Assembly (NCBI GenBank): GCA_003136595.1
Contig: PLEY01000187.1
Coordinates: 27,758 to 68,939, forward strand
Origin: Burkholderiales bacterium
GTDB lineage: Bacteria > Pseudomonadota > Gammaproteobacteria > Burkholderiales > Burkholderiaceae_D
Length of the DNA: 41,182 bases
Reading direction: 5' to 3'
The position numbers were made by a program, and so were the translations under genes. This document shows positions 20,535 through 30,402 of this stretch, piece by piece (position 1 is the stretch's first letter; each line of letters opens with the position of its first letter). The notes below the pieces were generated by a model. The model was not told where the DNA came from. It saw only the letters and a program-made list of their open reading frames with translations, and did no database searches.

Positions 20535-21658
20535 AGGTGCTGATCGTCCAGCGCTACCTGGCGCGCGAGATCCTGGTGGCCGTCATCTTCGTCCTGATCG
20601 CCTTCCTGGGACTGTTTGCCTTCTTCGACCTGGTGGCTGAACTGAGCGATGTCGGCAAGAACGGCTATCGCATCGAGCAGGCCGCCGTGATCGTGCTCCT
20701 TGGCCTGCCCGGGCGCGCCTACGAGCTCGTGCCGATCGCATCCCTGATCGGGACCATCTACGCATTGGCCCAGCTCGCCTCCCATTCCGAATTCACCATT
20801 CTGCGCGTGGCGGGCCTGTCCACCAGTCATGCTGCGCGCATGGTTCTCGCGCCGGGTCTCGCGCTCGTGCTCCTGACTTACATCCTGGGTGAACTGGTCA
20901 CCCCGCGGGCCGAGACCGAGACCCAGCGCTTTCGCGCCACGATCGCGCGGGGCACGCTCGCGCAGGGCTTTCGCAGCGGTCTGTGGGTCAAGGATTCCGG
21001 GACGGCAGTCGATGGTTCGAAACTGGTGCGTTTCGTGAACATCGGCGAGGTTCGCCCGGACAACAGCCTGTCGCGCGTCAAGATCTACGAATTCGACACG
21101 GCGCTGCGTCTGCAGTCGATCAGCTTCGCGGCGCTCGGCGAGTATCTGCCTCCGGCCGCGTGGCGATTGAAGGACGTGGTCGAGACGCACTTTCTGCGGG
21201 ACGGACCGAGCGACACGCCCGACCGGATCGAGGTGGTGAGGGACCCTGAGCGCGTCTGGCGTTCCGAGCTCAATCCGGCCATCCTGGGCGTGCTGCTGGT
21301 GGCGCCCGAACACATGGCCGCACTCGATCTGGACCACTACATCCGGCATCTCGAGGACAACAAGCAGACTGCGAATCGCTACCAGATCGCCTTCTGGAAG
21401 AAGATCATCTATCCGTTTGCCGTGCTCGTGATGATGGCTCTTGCCCTGCCTTTCGCCTACCTGCACATCCGGGCGGGTGGCGTGAGCCTCAAGATCTTCT
21501 CCGGGATCATGATCGGCATCGGCTTTTACCTCCTGAACAGTCTGTTCTCGCACCTCGGGTTGCTCAACACCTGGCCGCCGATCCTGTCGGCCGCGCTGCC
21601 GAGTGCGGTCGCGCTGGCCGCGGCGCTGGTCGCGCTGCGGCTCGTCGAGCGCACTTAG
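20531..21658 (+). CDS. lptG: LPS export permease LptG
   Basis: Partner of LptF in the LptB2FG extractor. The 375-residue protein has the same fold: helices at the start (LIVQRYLAREILVAVIFVLI), the GLPGRAYELVPIASLIGTIY loop, a periplasmic domain, and three C-terminal helices. I use ATG 20531, which overlaps the lptF stop; the track's ATG at 20492 adds 13 residues from inside lptF. The gene is followed by cbiX-like 13 bases downstream. Confidence 0.94.
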   Translation: MKVLIVQRYLAREILVAVIFVLIAFLGLFAFFDLVAELSDVGKNGYRIEQAAVIVLLGLPGRAYELVPIASLIGTIYALAQLASHSEFTILRVAGLSTSHAARMVLAPGLALVLLTYILGELVTPRAETETQRFRATIARGTLAQGFRSGLWVKDSGTAVDGSKLVRFVNIGEVRPDNSLSRVKIYEFDTALRLQSISFAALGEYLPPAAWRLKDVVETHFLRDGPSDTPDRIEVVRDPERVWRSELNPAILGVLLVAPEHMAALDLDHYIRHLEDNKQTANRYQIAFWKKIIYPFAVLVMMALALPFAYLHIRAGGVSLKIFSGIMIGIGFYLLNSLFSHLGLLNTWPPILSAALPSAVALAAALVALRLVERT

Positions 21659-21671
21659 GCACGGCCCGCTC

Positions 21672-22061
21672 GTGAGCCAGGCCCTCGTGCTTTTTGCCCA
21701 TGGCGCGCGCGATCCGCGCTGGGCTGAGCCGTTTGTGCAGCTGCGTGCGCGGCTTCTCGAGCGACGGCCCGGTCTTCCCATCGAACTCGCATTTCTCGAG
21801 CGGATGCAACCCGATCTCGCCACCGCCTGTGCGACGCTCGCAGCCGCTGGCTGCACCGACATCCTGATCGTGCCGGTATTTCTCGGGCAGGGAGGCCACG
21901 TGCGCATTGACCTGCCCGCCCAGATCGAGGCGGTGCGCGCGGCCCACCCGGGAGTCCGCATCCAGGCGTGTGGCGCCGCGGGTGAGGATGCGTCCGTCAT
22001 CGATGCGCTCGCTGGCTTTTGCATCGCGCAGCTCGCGCCTGTCAAGACGGATCTTCCCTAG
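21672..22061 (+). CDS. CbiX-family sirohydrochlorin chelatase-like protein
   Basis: A small single-domain chelatase-like protein of 129 residues. It has the catalytic-histidine motif LVLFAHGARDPRW at the N-terminus and VPVFLGQGGHVRIDLP with the second histidine. The short CbiX form inserts cobalt or nickel/iron into sirohydrochlorin or related tetrapyrroles. The exact metal cannot be read from the sequence. The start is GTG 21672, 13 bases after lptG; the track's ATG at 21603 lies inside lptG. The association with LPS transport is probably only shared transcription. Confidence 0.8.
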   Translation: MSQALVLFAHGARDPRWAEPFVQLRARLLERRPGLPIELAFLERMQPDLATACATLAAAGCTDILIVPVFLGQGGHVRIDLPAQIEAVRAAHPGVRIQACGAAGEDASVIDALAGFCIAQLAPVKTDLP

Positions 22062-22157
22062 TCCGGGCGGTCCTCGCGTGCCCCTTTTTCGTGCTCGTCT
22101 CTTTGGCATGTCTTGGACAACAAATTTCTAGACGGAGCCTAAATGATCCGCTAATAT

Positions 22158-22257
22158 CGGCACACTTTTGGCGCGCTGATCGATAAGGGTTGCACCCGCA
22201 TAGTGCGCGCCGTGGCAGGACACGGAGGAGGAGGGGCGGCAATTGCCGCCGCTTTTT
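22158..22257 (+). ncRNA. Candidate structured small RNA
   Basis: Past the cbiX-like stop lies a self-paired stretch. An outer stem GGCGCGC/GCGCGCC (22170-22176 with 22205-22211) encloses the hairpin GGGT-TGC-ACCC. Next comes CCGTG-GCAGGA-CACGG, a hairpin that shows GGA in its loop, then GGAGGAGG, then a terminator. The outer stem and this hairpin share two bases and may alternate. A TAATAT (22152-22157) with TAGACG 17 bases upstream could start it. It could also be a long 3' UTR of the lpt operon. GGA in a hairpin loop is the CsrA/RsmA site style. Confidence 0.3.
22235..22257 (+). terminator. Intrinsic terminator T1
   Basis: GGCGGC-AATT-GCCGCC, then GC and five T residues. Oriented for plus-strand transcripts. 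Confidence 0.8.
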
Positions 22258-22258
22258 G

Positions 22259-22293
22259 GGCGCGCAGCGTAAAATCTGCGCGCCTTTTTCTTT
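22259..22293 (+). terminator. Intrinsic terminator T2, tandem to T1
   Basis: A nine-base-pair stem GGCGCGCAG/CTGCGCGCC with loop CGTAAAAT, followed by TTTTTCTTT. It is the stronger of the two and lies two bases after T1. It has no T run on the minus strand, so it does not serve cytochrome c'. Confidence 0.85.
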
Positions 22294-22445
22294 GTGGGTT
22301 CCGGGCGGATACGCTGCACACCGTGGCCCAACGTCTCGCCTAAAACGACCCGATCCTAAGCAGGCCGCAGGGTTGCCCGGTTTCAGGATGATGAGCGAGT
22401 CGCGTCAGGCATCCGCGCCGGCAACCCGTCTCCCGACCTTTGGAG
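22294..22445. repeat. Intergenic spacer with a long inverted repeat
   Basis: GGGTTGCC at 22370 pairs with GGCAACCC at 22420-22427, with C/G flanks, across about 42 bases. It lies past the 3' end of cytochrome c' (minus strand), and no T run follows on either strand. A role in mRNA 3'-end stability is possible. I see no gene here. Confidence 0.35.
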
Positions 22446-22901
22446 CTACTCGTGCTTGGTGCGGAACGCGTCGTGACACTCCTTGCAGGTCTTGGCCACA
22501 TCGCCAAAGGCGGCTTTCACGGCGCTCGCGTCGCCGTCCTTGGCGACGGCAGCAAGCTTGTCGGTCTGGGTCTGCAGGCGTTCGGCGAGTTCCTTGAACG
22601 CGTCGGCCTTCTTCCAGATCTCGGGCTTCGCATGGGAGTCGGAGGTGGTTGAGCCGACCGGGAAGGCACCCCAGGGCAACTTTGCAAGGCGCGCCACCAG
22701 ATTGGCGTTGGCGCTCACCTCCTCGGTCTTGAAAGGGATCTCGCCTTTCAGTGCCCGGCTGATGAGGCCGAAGTGGTGGGACATCACGGTGAAGACGCCC
22801 TGGCGATATTCCACGGCATCGCCGGACTTGGTGAACTGCGCGTAGGCGGGCACGACCAGCATCAGGCAGGCGAGAGGGGCGATGTACGACAGTCTCTTCA
22901 T
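22446..22901 (-). CDS. Cytochrome c' (class II c-type cytochrome)
   Basis: A periplasmic four-helix haem protein of 151 residues. The heme-binding CxxCH motif is at the C-terminus (TCKECHDAFRTK), the class II hallmark. The N-terminus is a clear Sec signal (LSYIAPLACLMLVVPAYA, cleavage before Q). Family members bind NO and help tolerance to nitrosative stress, and they are common in purple bacteria and denitrifiers. It has its own apparent Shine-Dalgarno (AAGGATGA about eight bases before the ATG). Confidence 0.92.
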   Translation of the reverse strand: MKRLSYIAPLACLMLVVPAYAQFTKSGDAVEYRQGVFTVMSHHFGLISRALKGEIPFKTEEVSANANLVARLAKLPWGAFPVGSTTSDSHAKPEIWKKADAFKELAERLQTQTDKLAAVAKDGDASAVKAAFGDVAKTCKECHDAFRTKHE

Positions 22902-22975
22902 GTAGGGCTCATCCTTTACTTGGCGATAAATTCGGAAACTCGGGGACGCGGCCGTAGCGCCTGCCGGTCGGTCCG

Positions 22976-24472
<1,497 letters not shown>

Positions 24473-24473
24473 C

Positions 24474-24479
24474 TATACT
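24474..24479 (+). promoter_or_regulatory. Candidate -10 element upstream of the GST gene
   Basis: TATACT, 145 bases before the GST start. The only -35-like sequence nearby is GTGACG at 15-base spacing. It would give a leader that contains the 12-base repeats below. Confidence 0.3.
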
Positions 24480-24514
24480 CTGGGCCGCCCGCGGTCGCCG
24501 CGCGCACCCACGTA

Positions 24515-24562
24515 GGTTCCCGTTGGGGCTCCCGTTGAGGCTTCCGTTAAGGCTCCCGTCGG
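24515..24562. repeat. Four tandem 12-base repeats, consensus GGCTCCCGTTGR
   Basis: The units are GGTTCCCGTTGG, GGCTCCCGTTGA, GGCTTCCGTTAA and GGCTCCCGTCGG. A fifth, poor copy follows. They lie in the probable leader of the GST gene, about 57 bases before its ATG. If translated in the GST frame they would give the repeating LPLR seen in the track, but no start codon supports that. Confidence 0.7.
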
Positions 24563-24618
24563 GGCCCCGTTCTCCTCCAACCTCCTCTCCCACTGCAGAT
24601 CCTGCAGCGCCCACCTTG

Positions 24619-25227
24619 ATGAAACTGATCGGATCCCTTAGCAGCCCATTCGTGCGCAAGGTGCGCGTCGTCATGGCAGAGAAAAAGATCGACTACCAGC
24701 TCATTCTCGAGGATGTCTGGTCGGAGTCAACGAAGATCTCCGACTCCAATCCCCTGGGCAAGGTGCCGACCCTCATCATGGAGGACACGGCAGCGGTATT
24801 CGATTCGCGCGTCATCGTCGAATATCTCGACACCCTGACACCCGTGGGCAAGCTGATCCCCGCCTCCGGCCGCGAGCGCGCCGAGGTGAAGTGCTGGGAG
24901 GCGCTTGCCGACGGGTTGCTCGATGCCGCAATCCTGGTCAGGCTCGAGCATGGACAGCGCGAGGAGGCCAGCCGGAGCGCAAGCTGGATCGCCCGCCAGA
25001 ACGGCAAGGTCGATGCGGCCCTAGGCGCCATGGCGCAGGGGTTGGGCGAGAACACCTGGTGTACCGGTACGCACTACACGCTTGCCGACATCGCCGTCGG
25101 GTGTGCGCTCGGATGGCTCGAGTTCCGCTTCCCCGCGAATGCCTGGCGCCGCGATCATCCGAACCTCGCGCGCCTCGCGGACCGGCTGGGGGAGCGGGCG
25201 TCGTTCAGGGAAACCGTGCCACGCTAG
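24619..25227 (+). CDS. Glutathione S-transferase family protein
   Basis: A cytosolic GST of 202 residues. The thioredoxin-like N-terminal domain runs from MKLIGSLSSPFVRKVRVVMA, with cis-proline motif GKVPTLIMED and DSRVIVEYLD (glutathione contact). The C-terminal all-helical domain has YTLADIAVGCALGWLEFRF with the N-capping TLADI pattern. It resembles the proteobacterial YibF/SspA-like GSTs; the substrate is unknown. I use ATG 24619 rather than the track's 24523, since the extra 32 residues are the proline-rich leader repeat. Confidence 0.87.
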   Translation: MKLIGSLSSPFVRKVRVVMAEKKIDYQLILEDVWSESTKISDSNPLGKVPTLIMEDTAAVFDSRVIVEYLDTLTPVGKLIPASGRERAEVKCWEALADGLLDAAILVRLEHGQREEASRSASWIARQNGKVDAALGAMAQGLGENTWCTGTHYTLADIAVGCALGWLEFRFPANAWRRDHPNLARLADRLGERASFRETVPR

Positions 25228-25264
25228 ACAGGCCGGCCCGTCCTCGGGCGAACAGCAAAGGGGC

Positions 25265-26893
25265 CTAGTGCGCCGCGAGGAAGCTGTCGGCGCGCGCCAT
25301 TGGCCAGTAGCGCTCGAACACCGTCTGCTCGAAGCGCCCCTCGAGAAGACTGCCCGGCTTGACGAATGCGGCGAGCGTGGAGAGCAGCCGCACCTCGTGC
25401 TGGCTGACGCGGCGCACGATATGGTCCGGACTGATTTCCCTCGGATGCGTAAGACCCGCGGCTGCGACCAGTTCGGCCAGAGCGGACATGGTCTGGCGGT
25501 GGAACTGGTAGACCCTCTCGGCCTTGTCCGGCACCACCAGGGCCCGCTGGCGCAGCGCGTTCTGGGTGGCCACCCCCGTTGGGCAGCGATCCGTATGACA
25601 GGACTGTGACTGGATGCAGCCGAGCGCGAACATGAAGCCTCGGGCCGCGTTGCACCAGTCGGCTCCCATCGCCATGGTGCGGGCGATGTCGAACGCCGAG
25701 ATGATCTTCCCCGAGGCCCCGAGATAGACCTGATCGCGCAGATTCAGGCCAACGAGCGTGTTGTGGACCAGTTGCAAGCCCTCGGCGAGCGGCGTGCCGA
25801 CGTGATCGGTGAATTCGACGGGCGCGGCGCCGGTGCCTCCTTCCTTGCCGTCAACGACGATGAAGTCGGGCGTGATGCCTGTCTCGAGCATGGCCTTGGC
25901 AAGTGCGAAGAACTCCCACGGGTGACCGATGCACAATTTGAATCCGACCGGCTTGCCCCCCGACAGGCGCCGCAGGCGCTCGATGAACTGCATCATCTCG
26001 ATCGGCGTGGAAAACGCGCTGTGCGCCGACGGCGAGATGCAGTCCTGGCCGACGGCCACGCCGCGCGCCTCGGCGATCTCGGGCGAGACCTTGACGCCCG
26101 GCAGGACTCCGCCATGGCCGGGCTTGGCGCCCTGGGAGAGCTTGATCTCGATCAGCTTGACCTGCGCGAGTGCGGCATTGTGCGCGAAGTGCTCTTCAGA
26201 GAAGGAGCCATCTGCATGGCGACATCCAAAATAGCCCGAGCCGATCTCCCAGATGAGGTCGCCGCCGTTCTCGCGGTGGTAGCGACTGATGCTGCCCTCG
26301 CCGGTGTCGTGGGCGAAGCCCCCGCGCCGGGCACCCTCGTTAAGCGCCATGATCGCGTTGGCCGAGAGCGCGCCGAAACTCATCGCGGAGATGTTGAAAA
26401 CCGAGGCCAGGTAGGGCTGAATCACGCCCGGCTTGGGCGCGCCGCCCGGGGTCGCACCAATCAGATTGCGAAAGTCCGAACTGCCCACCCGGGTCGGCGA
26501 CATCGAGTGGTTCATCCATTCGAATCCGGACTGGTAGACGTCGTTCTGGGTGCCGAACGGGCGCTTGTCGAGCTGCTGCTTGGCGCGCTGGTAGACGATC
26601 GAGCGCTGATTGCGCGAGAACGGCATCGCCTCGGTGTCGCTCTCGATGAAATACTGGCGGATCTCCGGCCGGATATACTCGAAGAAGAAGCGGAAATGCG
26701 CGAGGACCGGGTAATTGCGGCGGATCGCGTGCTTTTCCTGCACGAGGTCCCAGAGGCCCACGCCGGTCAGTGCCGCTAAGACCAGACTGATCGGCAGCAT
26801 CCACCAGATGAGCGGTGTGGCACAGGCTGCCGCGACACAACCGAGCGCGCAGATCGCAAGGGCCAGGAAGCGGGACGGAATGTATGCGCTCAT
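25265..26893 (-). CDS. Membrane-anchored GltB-like FMN/iron-sulfur protein
   Basis: About 542 residues. Two hydrophobic spans at the N-terminus (LALAICALGCVAAACA and LIWWMLPISLVLAALTGVGL) anchor a glutamate synthase-like alpha/beta barrel. FMN and cluster motifs include AMSFGALSANAIMALNEGAR, GKEGGTGAAP and CHTDRCPTGVATQ (3Fe-4S ligands). Members of this stand-alone class lack the glutaminase domain and the GltD partner. Their reaction is not established, and true glutamate synthesis is unlikely without an ammonia source domain. I start at ATG 26893; the track's 26902 is a TTG. It converges with the GST gene. Confidence 0.85.
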   Translation of the reverse strand: MSAYIPSRFLALAICALGCVAAACATPLIWWMLPISLVLAALTGVGLWDLVQEKHAIRRNYPVLAHFRFFFEYIRPEIRQYFIESDTEAMPFSRNQRSIVYQRAKQQLDKRPFGTQNDVYQSGFEWMNHSMSPTRVGSSDFRNLIGATPGGAPKPGVIQPYLASVFNISAMSFGALSANAIMALNEGARRGGFAHDTGEGSISRYHRENGGDLIWEIGSGYFGCRHADGSFSEEHFAHNAALAQVKLIEIKLSQGAKPGHGGVLPGVKVSPEIAEARGVAVGQDCISPSAHSAFSTPIEMMQFIERLRRLSGGKPVGFKLCIGHPWEFFALAKAMLETGITPDFIVVDGKEGGTGAAPVEFTDHVGTPLAEGLQLVHNTLVGLNLRDQVYLGASGKIISAFDIARTMAMGADWCNAARGFMFALGCIQSQSCHTDRCPTGVATQNALRQRALVVPDKAERVYQFHRQTMSALAELVAAAGLTHPREISPDHIVRRVSQHEVRLLSTLAAFVKPGSLLEGRFEQTVFERYWPMARADSFLAAH

Positions 26894-27010
26894 GGTGCCC
26901 AATCCGGGTTTGAGTGCCCGCGGTGCGGACGATGCGCGAAGCCTATCACCGCACTGGCGAGGCGCAAAGGAGTCCGGGTGGCGCCATTTCGGCCTTCTGG
27001 ATCGAGCGGC

Positions 27011-28144
27011 CTAGGAGGCAAGCGCTCCCCGGGGCGCGAATTGCTGCAGGGCGCTGGTCGCCGCGATGAGTCCGCCCCCAAGGCAGAGATCACCCTCATA
27101 GATGACCGCGGATTGTCCCGGGGTCGCAGCCCATTGCGCGCGCTCGAAGTCGAGCCTGAAGCCCTCACCCTCGAGGCCGATCCGGCAGGCGGAATCGGCC
27201 TGCCGGTACCGGGTCTTGGCCGTGTAGCGGCCAGGCGGGGGCGGCGAGCCTGCGATCCAGCTGGCGCTGTCGGCTTCGATGCTGGCCGACAGGAGTGCCG
27301 GGTGCCCGTGGCCCTGCGCCACATAGAGGGTGTTGTTGGCCATGTCCTTGTGCGCGACGAACCAGGGGGGACTCGTGCCATCGGCCTGCTGACGCCCGCG
27401 CTGACCACCGATACCGATACCCTTGCGTTGTCCGAGGGTATAGAACGCCAGTCCGATGTGCTCGCCAAGGAGTTCACCGTCGACGCTGCGCAAGGGGCCC
27501 GGCCGGGTCGGCAGGTAGCGCCCCAGAAACTCCCGGAAAGGACGCTCGCCGATGAAGCAGATCCCGGTGGAGTCCTTTTTCTGCGCGTTGTGCAAGCCGA
27601 TGCGCGCGGCCAGCTCGCGCACGGCCGTCTTGTGCAGTCCGCCCAGTGGAAACAGTGTGCGCGAGAGCTGTGACTGGGTCAGGCGATGCAGGAAATAGCT
27701 CTGATCCTTGGTGCCGTCGATGGCCCTGAGCAGCTCGCGGCGCCCATCGACCTCGCGCACGCGCGCGTAATGGCCGGTGGCGATCAGCGAGGCGCCGAGC
27801 GCCAGGGCGTGATCGAGAAAGGCCTTGAACTTGATCTCGGCGTTGCACAGCACGTCCGGGTTGGGCGTGCGCCCCGCGCTGTATTCGCGCAGGAAATCCG
27901 CGAACACCCGCTCGCGGTATTCCGCCGCGAAATTCACCGCTTCGATCTCGATACCGATGACATCGGCCACCGAGCTTGCGTCGATCAGATCGGAACGGCT
28001 CGAGCAGTACTCGTCGTCGTCGTCATCCTCCCAGTTTTTCATGAACAGGCCGATCACCTCGTAGCCGGCCTCCTTCAGGAGGTAGGCGGCCACGGAGGAA
28101 TCGACCCCGCCCGACATGCCGACCACCACGCGTGTCCGGGCCAT
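27011..28144 (-). CDS. mnmA: tRNA-specific 2-thiouridylase
   Basis: Thiolates U34 of tRNA-Lys, Glu and Gln using persulfide sulfur. The P-loop [13 protein letters not shown] at the N-terminus binds ATP. The two catalytic cysteines are in [12 protein letters not shown] and [12 protein letters not shown]. The 377-residue length is normal. I place the start at ATG 28144 ([13 protein letters not shown]); the track's 530-residue frame absorbs part of the upstream Nudix gene out of frame. It follows the NudJ-like gene with two bases between, as in many gammaproteobacteria. Confidence 0.95.
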   Translation of the reverse strand: MARTRVVVGMSGGVDSSVAAYLLKEAGYEVIGLFMKNWEDDDDDEYCSSRSDLIDASSVADVIGIEIEAVNFAAEYRERVFADFLREYSAGRTPNPDVLCNAEIKFKAFLDHALALGASLIATGHYARVREVDGRRELLRAIDGTKDQSYFLHRLTQSQLSRTLFPLGGLHKTAVRELAARIGLHNAQKKDSTGICFIGERPFREFLGRYLPTRPGPLRSVDGELLGEHIGLAFYTLGQRKGIGIGGQRGRQQADGTSPPWFVAHKDMANNTLYVAQGHGHPALLSASIEADSASWIAGSPPPPGRYTAKTRYRQADSACRIGLEGEGFRLDFERAQWAATPGQSAVIYEGDLCLGGGLIAATSALQQFAPRGALAS

Positions 28145-28146
28145 GG

Positions 28147-28647
28147 TCAGATCCCGCCCAGGGAGGCGGCCCCGAGGGCACTCGGATCCGTGCTGAGCAG
28201 CTCCAGTGAACTGGGGACGCGCCGCGCCCGGTGGTCCTCGATGCAAGTCATGACGAGCGGGCTGCGGTGCTGCGCGCGCAGCGCCACGATCTCGGCGGGG
28301 GTCAGCCAGAGCGCCCTGACGATACCTTCGTCGAGCGCGCGCCCGGGGAGCGTGGGCCCAACGCGACCGACAAAGGCGAAGCGCAGATAGGTGACGTCGG
28401 TGCCGCTCGTGCTCGAGCGCGAGCGGGCGAGGTAGACGCCCTGCAGTCCCTCGGGGACGAAGTCGCGCGCCGTCTCCTCGAGGGTTTCGCGGATCGCGGC
28501 GGCGACCAGGGACTCGCCAGGGTCCAGATGCCCGGCCGGCTGATTGTAGCGAATGCCTTCGCGGGTCTGCTCCTCGACCATGAGGTAGCGTCCGTGCTCG
28601 CACACGATTGCAGCGACGGTGACGCTCGGTTGGAAGGTGCGCGACAT
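28147..28647 (-). CDS. nudJ: NudJ-like Nudix phosphohydrolase
   Basis: A Nudix hydrolase of 166 residues with the box [20 protein letters not shown] (last GU replaced). E. coli NudJ hydrolyses thiamine pyrophosphates and nucleotide diphosphates and sits directly before mnmA, as here. The N-terminal [17 protein letters not shown] and YNQPAGHLD resemble NudJ. The gene is divergent from pntAA. Confidence 0.85.
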   Translation of the reverse strand: MSRTFQPSVTVAAIVCEHGRYLMVEEQTREGIRYNQPAGHLDPGESLVAAAIRETLEETARDFVPEGLQGVYLARSRSSTSGTDVTYLRFAFVGRVGPTLPGRALDEGIVRALWLTPAEIVALRAQHRSPLVMTCIEDHRARRVPSSLELLSTDPSALGAASLGGI

Positions 28648-28773
28648 CCCCTTATTTTACCGCTCCGCGCGAAGCCCTGCCCGCGCCGGTTCGGCTTCCG
28701 CAGGCGTCGATCGTCTGTAGGGGCTGTGATAACATCGAATGATTTTTTGCAAGACGCGCTATTGATGCGCCCT

Positions 28774-28802
28774 GCCCGGGCTGCGCTGCCTCGCAGCGGG
28801 GC
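28774..28802 (+). promoter_or_regulatory. Hairpin in the pntAA leader
   Basis: GCCCGGGCTGCG pairs with CGCAGCGGGGC with one bulge, over a six-base loop. It lies just before the AGGAGA Shine-Dalgarno of pntAA and may affect initiation. No T run follows, so it is not a terminator. Confidence 0.3.
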
Positions 28803-28822
28803 GTGAAATTCAGGAGAAGTGG

Positions 28823-29968
28823 ATGAAAATCGGCGTCCCGAAAGAGAGCCGTCCCGGGGAAACTCGCGTCGCGGCCACGCCCGAGACCGTCAAGAAACTG
28901 GTGGCTGCCAAACACGAGGTGTTCGTCGAGAGCGGCGCCGGAGTATCGAGCAGCGTCGTCGACGCGGCCTACGAGGCGGTCGGTGCACGCATCGTGTCCC
29001 AGGCCGAGGCCCTGGGCACTGAACTGGTGCTGAAGGTGCGGGCGCCGGACGCGGGCGAGCTTGCCCTCATGAAGCCGGGTACAGCCTTGATCGGCATCCT
29101 CGATCGCTTCGACGTGGCCGGCCTCGAGCGGCTCGCCCAGGCCAAGCTCATCGCCTTTGCCCTCGAGGCGGCGCCACGCACCACCCGGGCGCAGTCCATG
29201 GACGTCCTGTCGTCGCAGGCCAACATCGCCGGGTACAAGGCGGTGATTCTCGCGGCGAACGTGTATCAGCGCTTCATGCCGATGCTGATGACCGCGGCCG
29301 GAACCGTGAAGGCGGCCCGTGTGGTCATCATGGGTGCCGGTGTCGCCGGTCTGCAGGCGATCGCAACGGCCAAGCGCCTGGGTGCGGTGATCGAAGCCTC
29401 CGACGTCCGGCCGGCCGTCAAGGAACAGATCGAATCACTGGGCGCGAAATTCATCGACGTGCCATTCGAGACCGACGAGGAACGCGAGATCGCCAAGGGG
29501 GTGGGCGGCTACGCGCGACCCATGCCCGAGACCTGGATGAAGCGCCAGAGCCTGGCGGTGGCCGAGCGCGTCAAGCAGGCCGACATCGTCATCACGACGG
29601 CCCTCATTCCCGGGCGTCGCGCGCCGGTCCTCATCACGGAGGAGATGGTGAAGTCCATGAAACCGGGCTCGGTGATCGTCGACCTCGCCGTCGAGCAGGG
29701 GGGCAATTGCCCCCTCTCCGAACTGGGCAAGACCGTGACCAAGTATGGCGTGCACATCGTAGGCGAGGCCAATCTCGCCGCGGCCGTGGCAGCCGATGCC
29801 TCGTCTCTGTATGCGCGCAACGTCCTCGATTTCCTGAAGCTCATCGTCGACAAGGATGCGAAGCTGGTCGTGCCGATGGACGATGACATCGTCGCGGCCT
29901 GCCTCATGTGCCGGGACGGCAGCCTGAAGGGTAGCGAGGCGCCCAAGCCTGCGCCCGGCGGCGCCTAG
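28823..29968 (+). CDS. pntAA: Proton-translocating transhydrogenase, alpha subunit part 1
   Basis: The soluble NAD(H)-binding domain I of the proton-pumping transhydrogenase that makes NADPH from NADH. It is 381 residues, starts MKIGVPKESRPGE and has the Rossmann motif GAGVAGLQAIATAKRLGA and the mobile-loop region TRAQSMDVLSSQANIAGYKA. The separate alpha1/alpha2/beta layout is common in purple bacteria. The Shine-Dalgarno AGGAGA is well placed. Confidence 0.95.
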   Translation: MKIGVPKESRPGETRVAATPETVKKLVAAKHEVFVESGAGVSSSVVDAAYEAVGARIVSQAEALGTELVLKVRAPDAGELALMKPGTALIGILDRFDVAGLERLAQAKLIAFALEAAPRTTRAQSMDVLSSQANIAGYKAVILAANVYQRFMPMLMTAAGTVKAARVVIMGAGVAGLQAIATAKRLGAVIEASDVRPAVKEQIESLGAKFIDVPFETDEEREIAKGVGGYARPMPETWMKRQSLAVAERVKQADIVITTALIPGRRAPVLITEEMVKSMKPGSVIVDLAVEQGGNCPLSELGKTVTKYGVHIVGEANLAAAVAADASSLYARNVLDFLKLIVDKDAKLVVPMDDDIVAACLMCRDGSLKGSEAPKPAPGGA

Positions 29969-30092
29969 GTGATGCGCAGGTGGCGCTAGAGTCGCGCCCG
30001 GCGCGCGCCCTTTTCATTTTTCAGACGCCGTACCAGCTGGCCGGTGCACGCCTGGATCCAACCGTTTTGATGCACCGTACAAGGAGCAGAGC

Positions 30093-30392
30093 ATGATTGA
30101 CCCGACCATCCAGAATCTGACCATTTTCGTTCTGGCGATTTTCGTGGGCTACCACGTCGTCTGGACCGTGACCCCCGCGCTGCATACGCCCCTGATGTCG
30201 GTGACCAATGCGATCTCGGGAATCATCATCGTGGGCGCGATCCTGCAGACCGTCGATCTCGACGGGCCGATCAGCCTGACCAGCATCCTCGGAGCGCTTG
30301 CCGTGATGCTGGCCTCGATCAATATCTTCGGGGGCTTTCTCGTCACCCAGCGAATGCTGGAGATGTTCAAGAAGAAAGAAAAGAAAGCGTGA
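30093..30392 (+). CDS. pntAB: Proton-translocating transhydrogenase, alpha subunit part 2
   Basis: A 99-residue membrane piece of domain II with three helices ([41 protein letters not shown]). [18 protein letters not shown] is a family hallmark. It starts 124 bases after pntAA with AAGGAG before the ATG. The gap holds a G+C-rich palindrome (GGCGCGCGCC) followed by CTTTTCATTTTT, which may act as a partial terminator. pntB follows 10 bases downstream. Confidence 0.93.
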   Translation: MIDPTIQNLTIFVLAIFVGYHVVWTVTPALHTPLMSVTNAISGIIIVGAILQTVDLDGPISLTSILGALAVMLASINIFGGFLVTQRMLEMFKKKEKKA

Positions 30393-30402
30393 GGATTGAT
30401 CC

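Noticed and set aside
20381-22045. 554-residue minus-strand ORF over lptG and cbiX-like
   Set aside because: Antisense shadow of genes with clear LptG and CbiX motifs.
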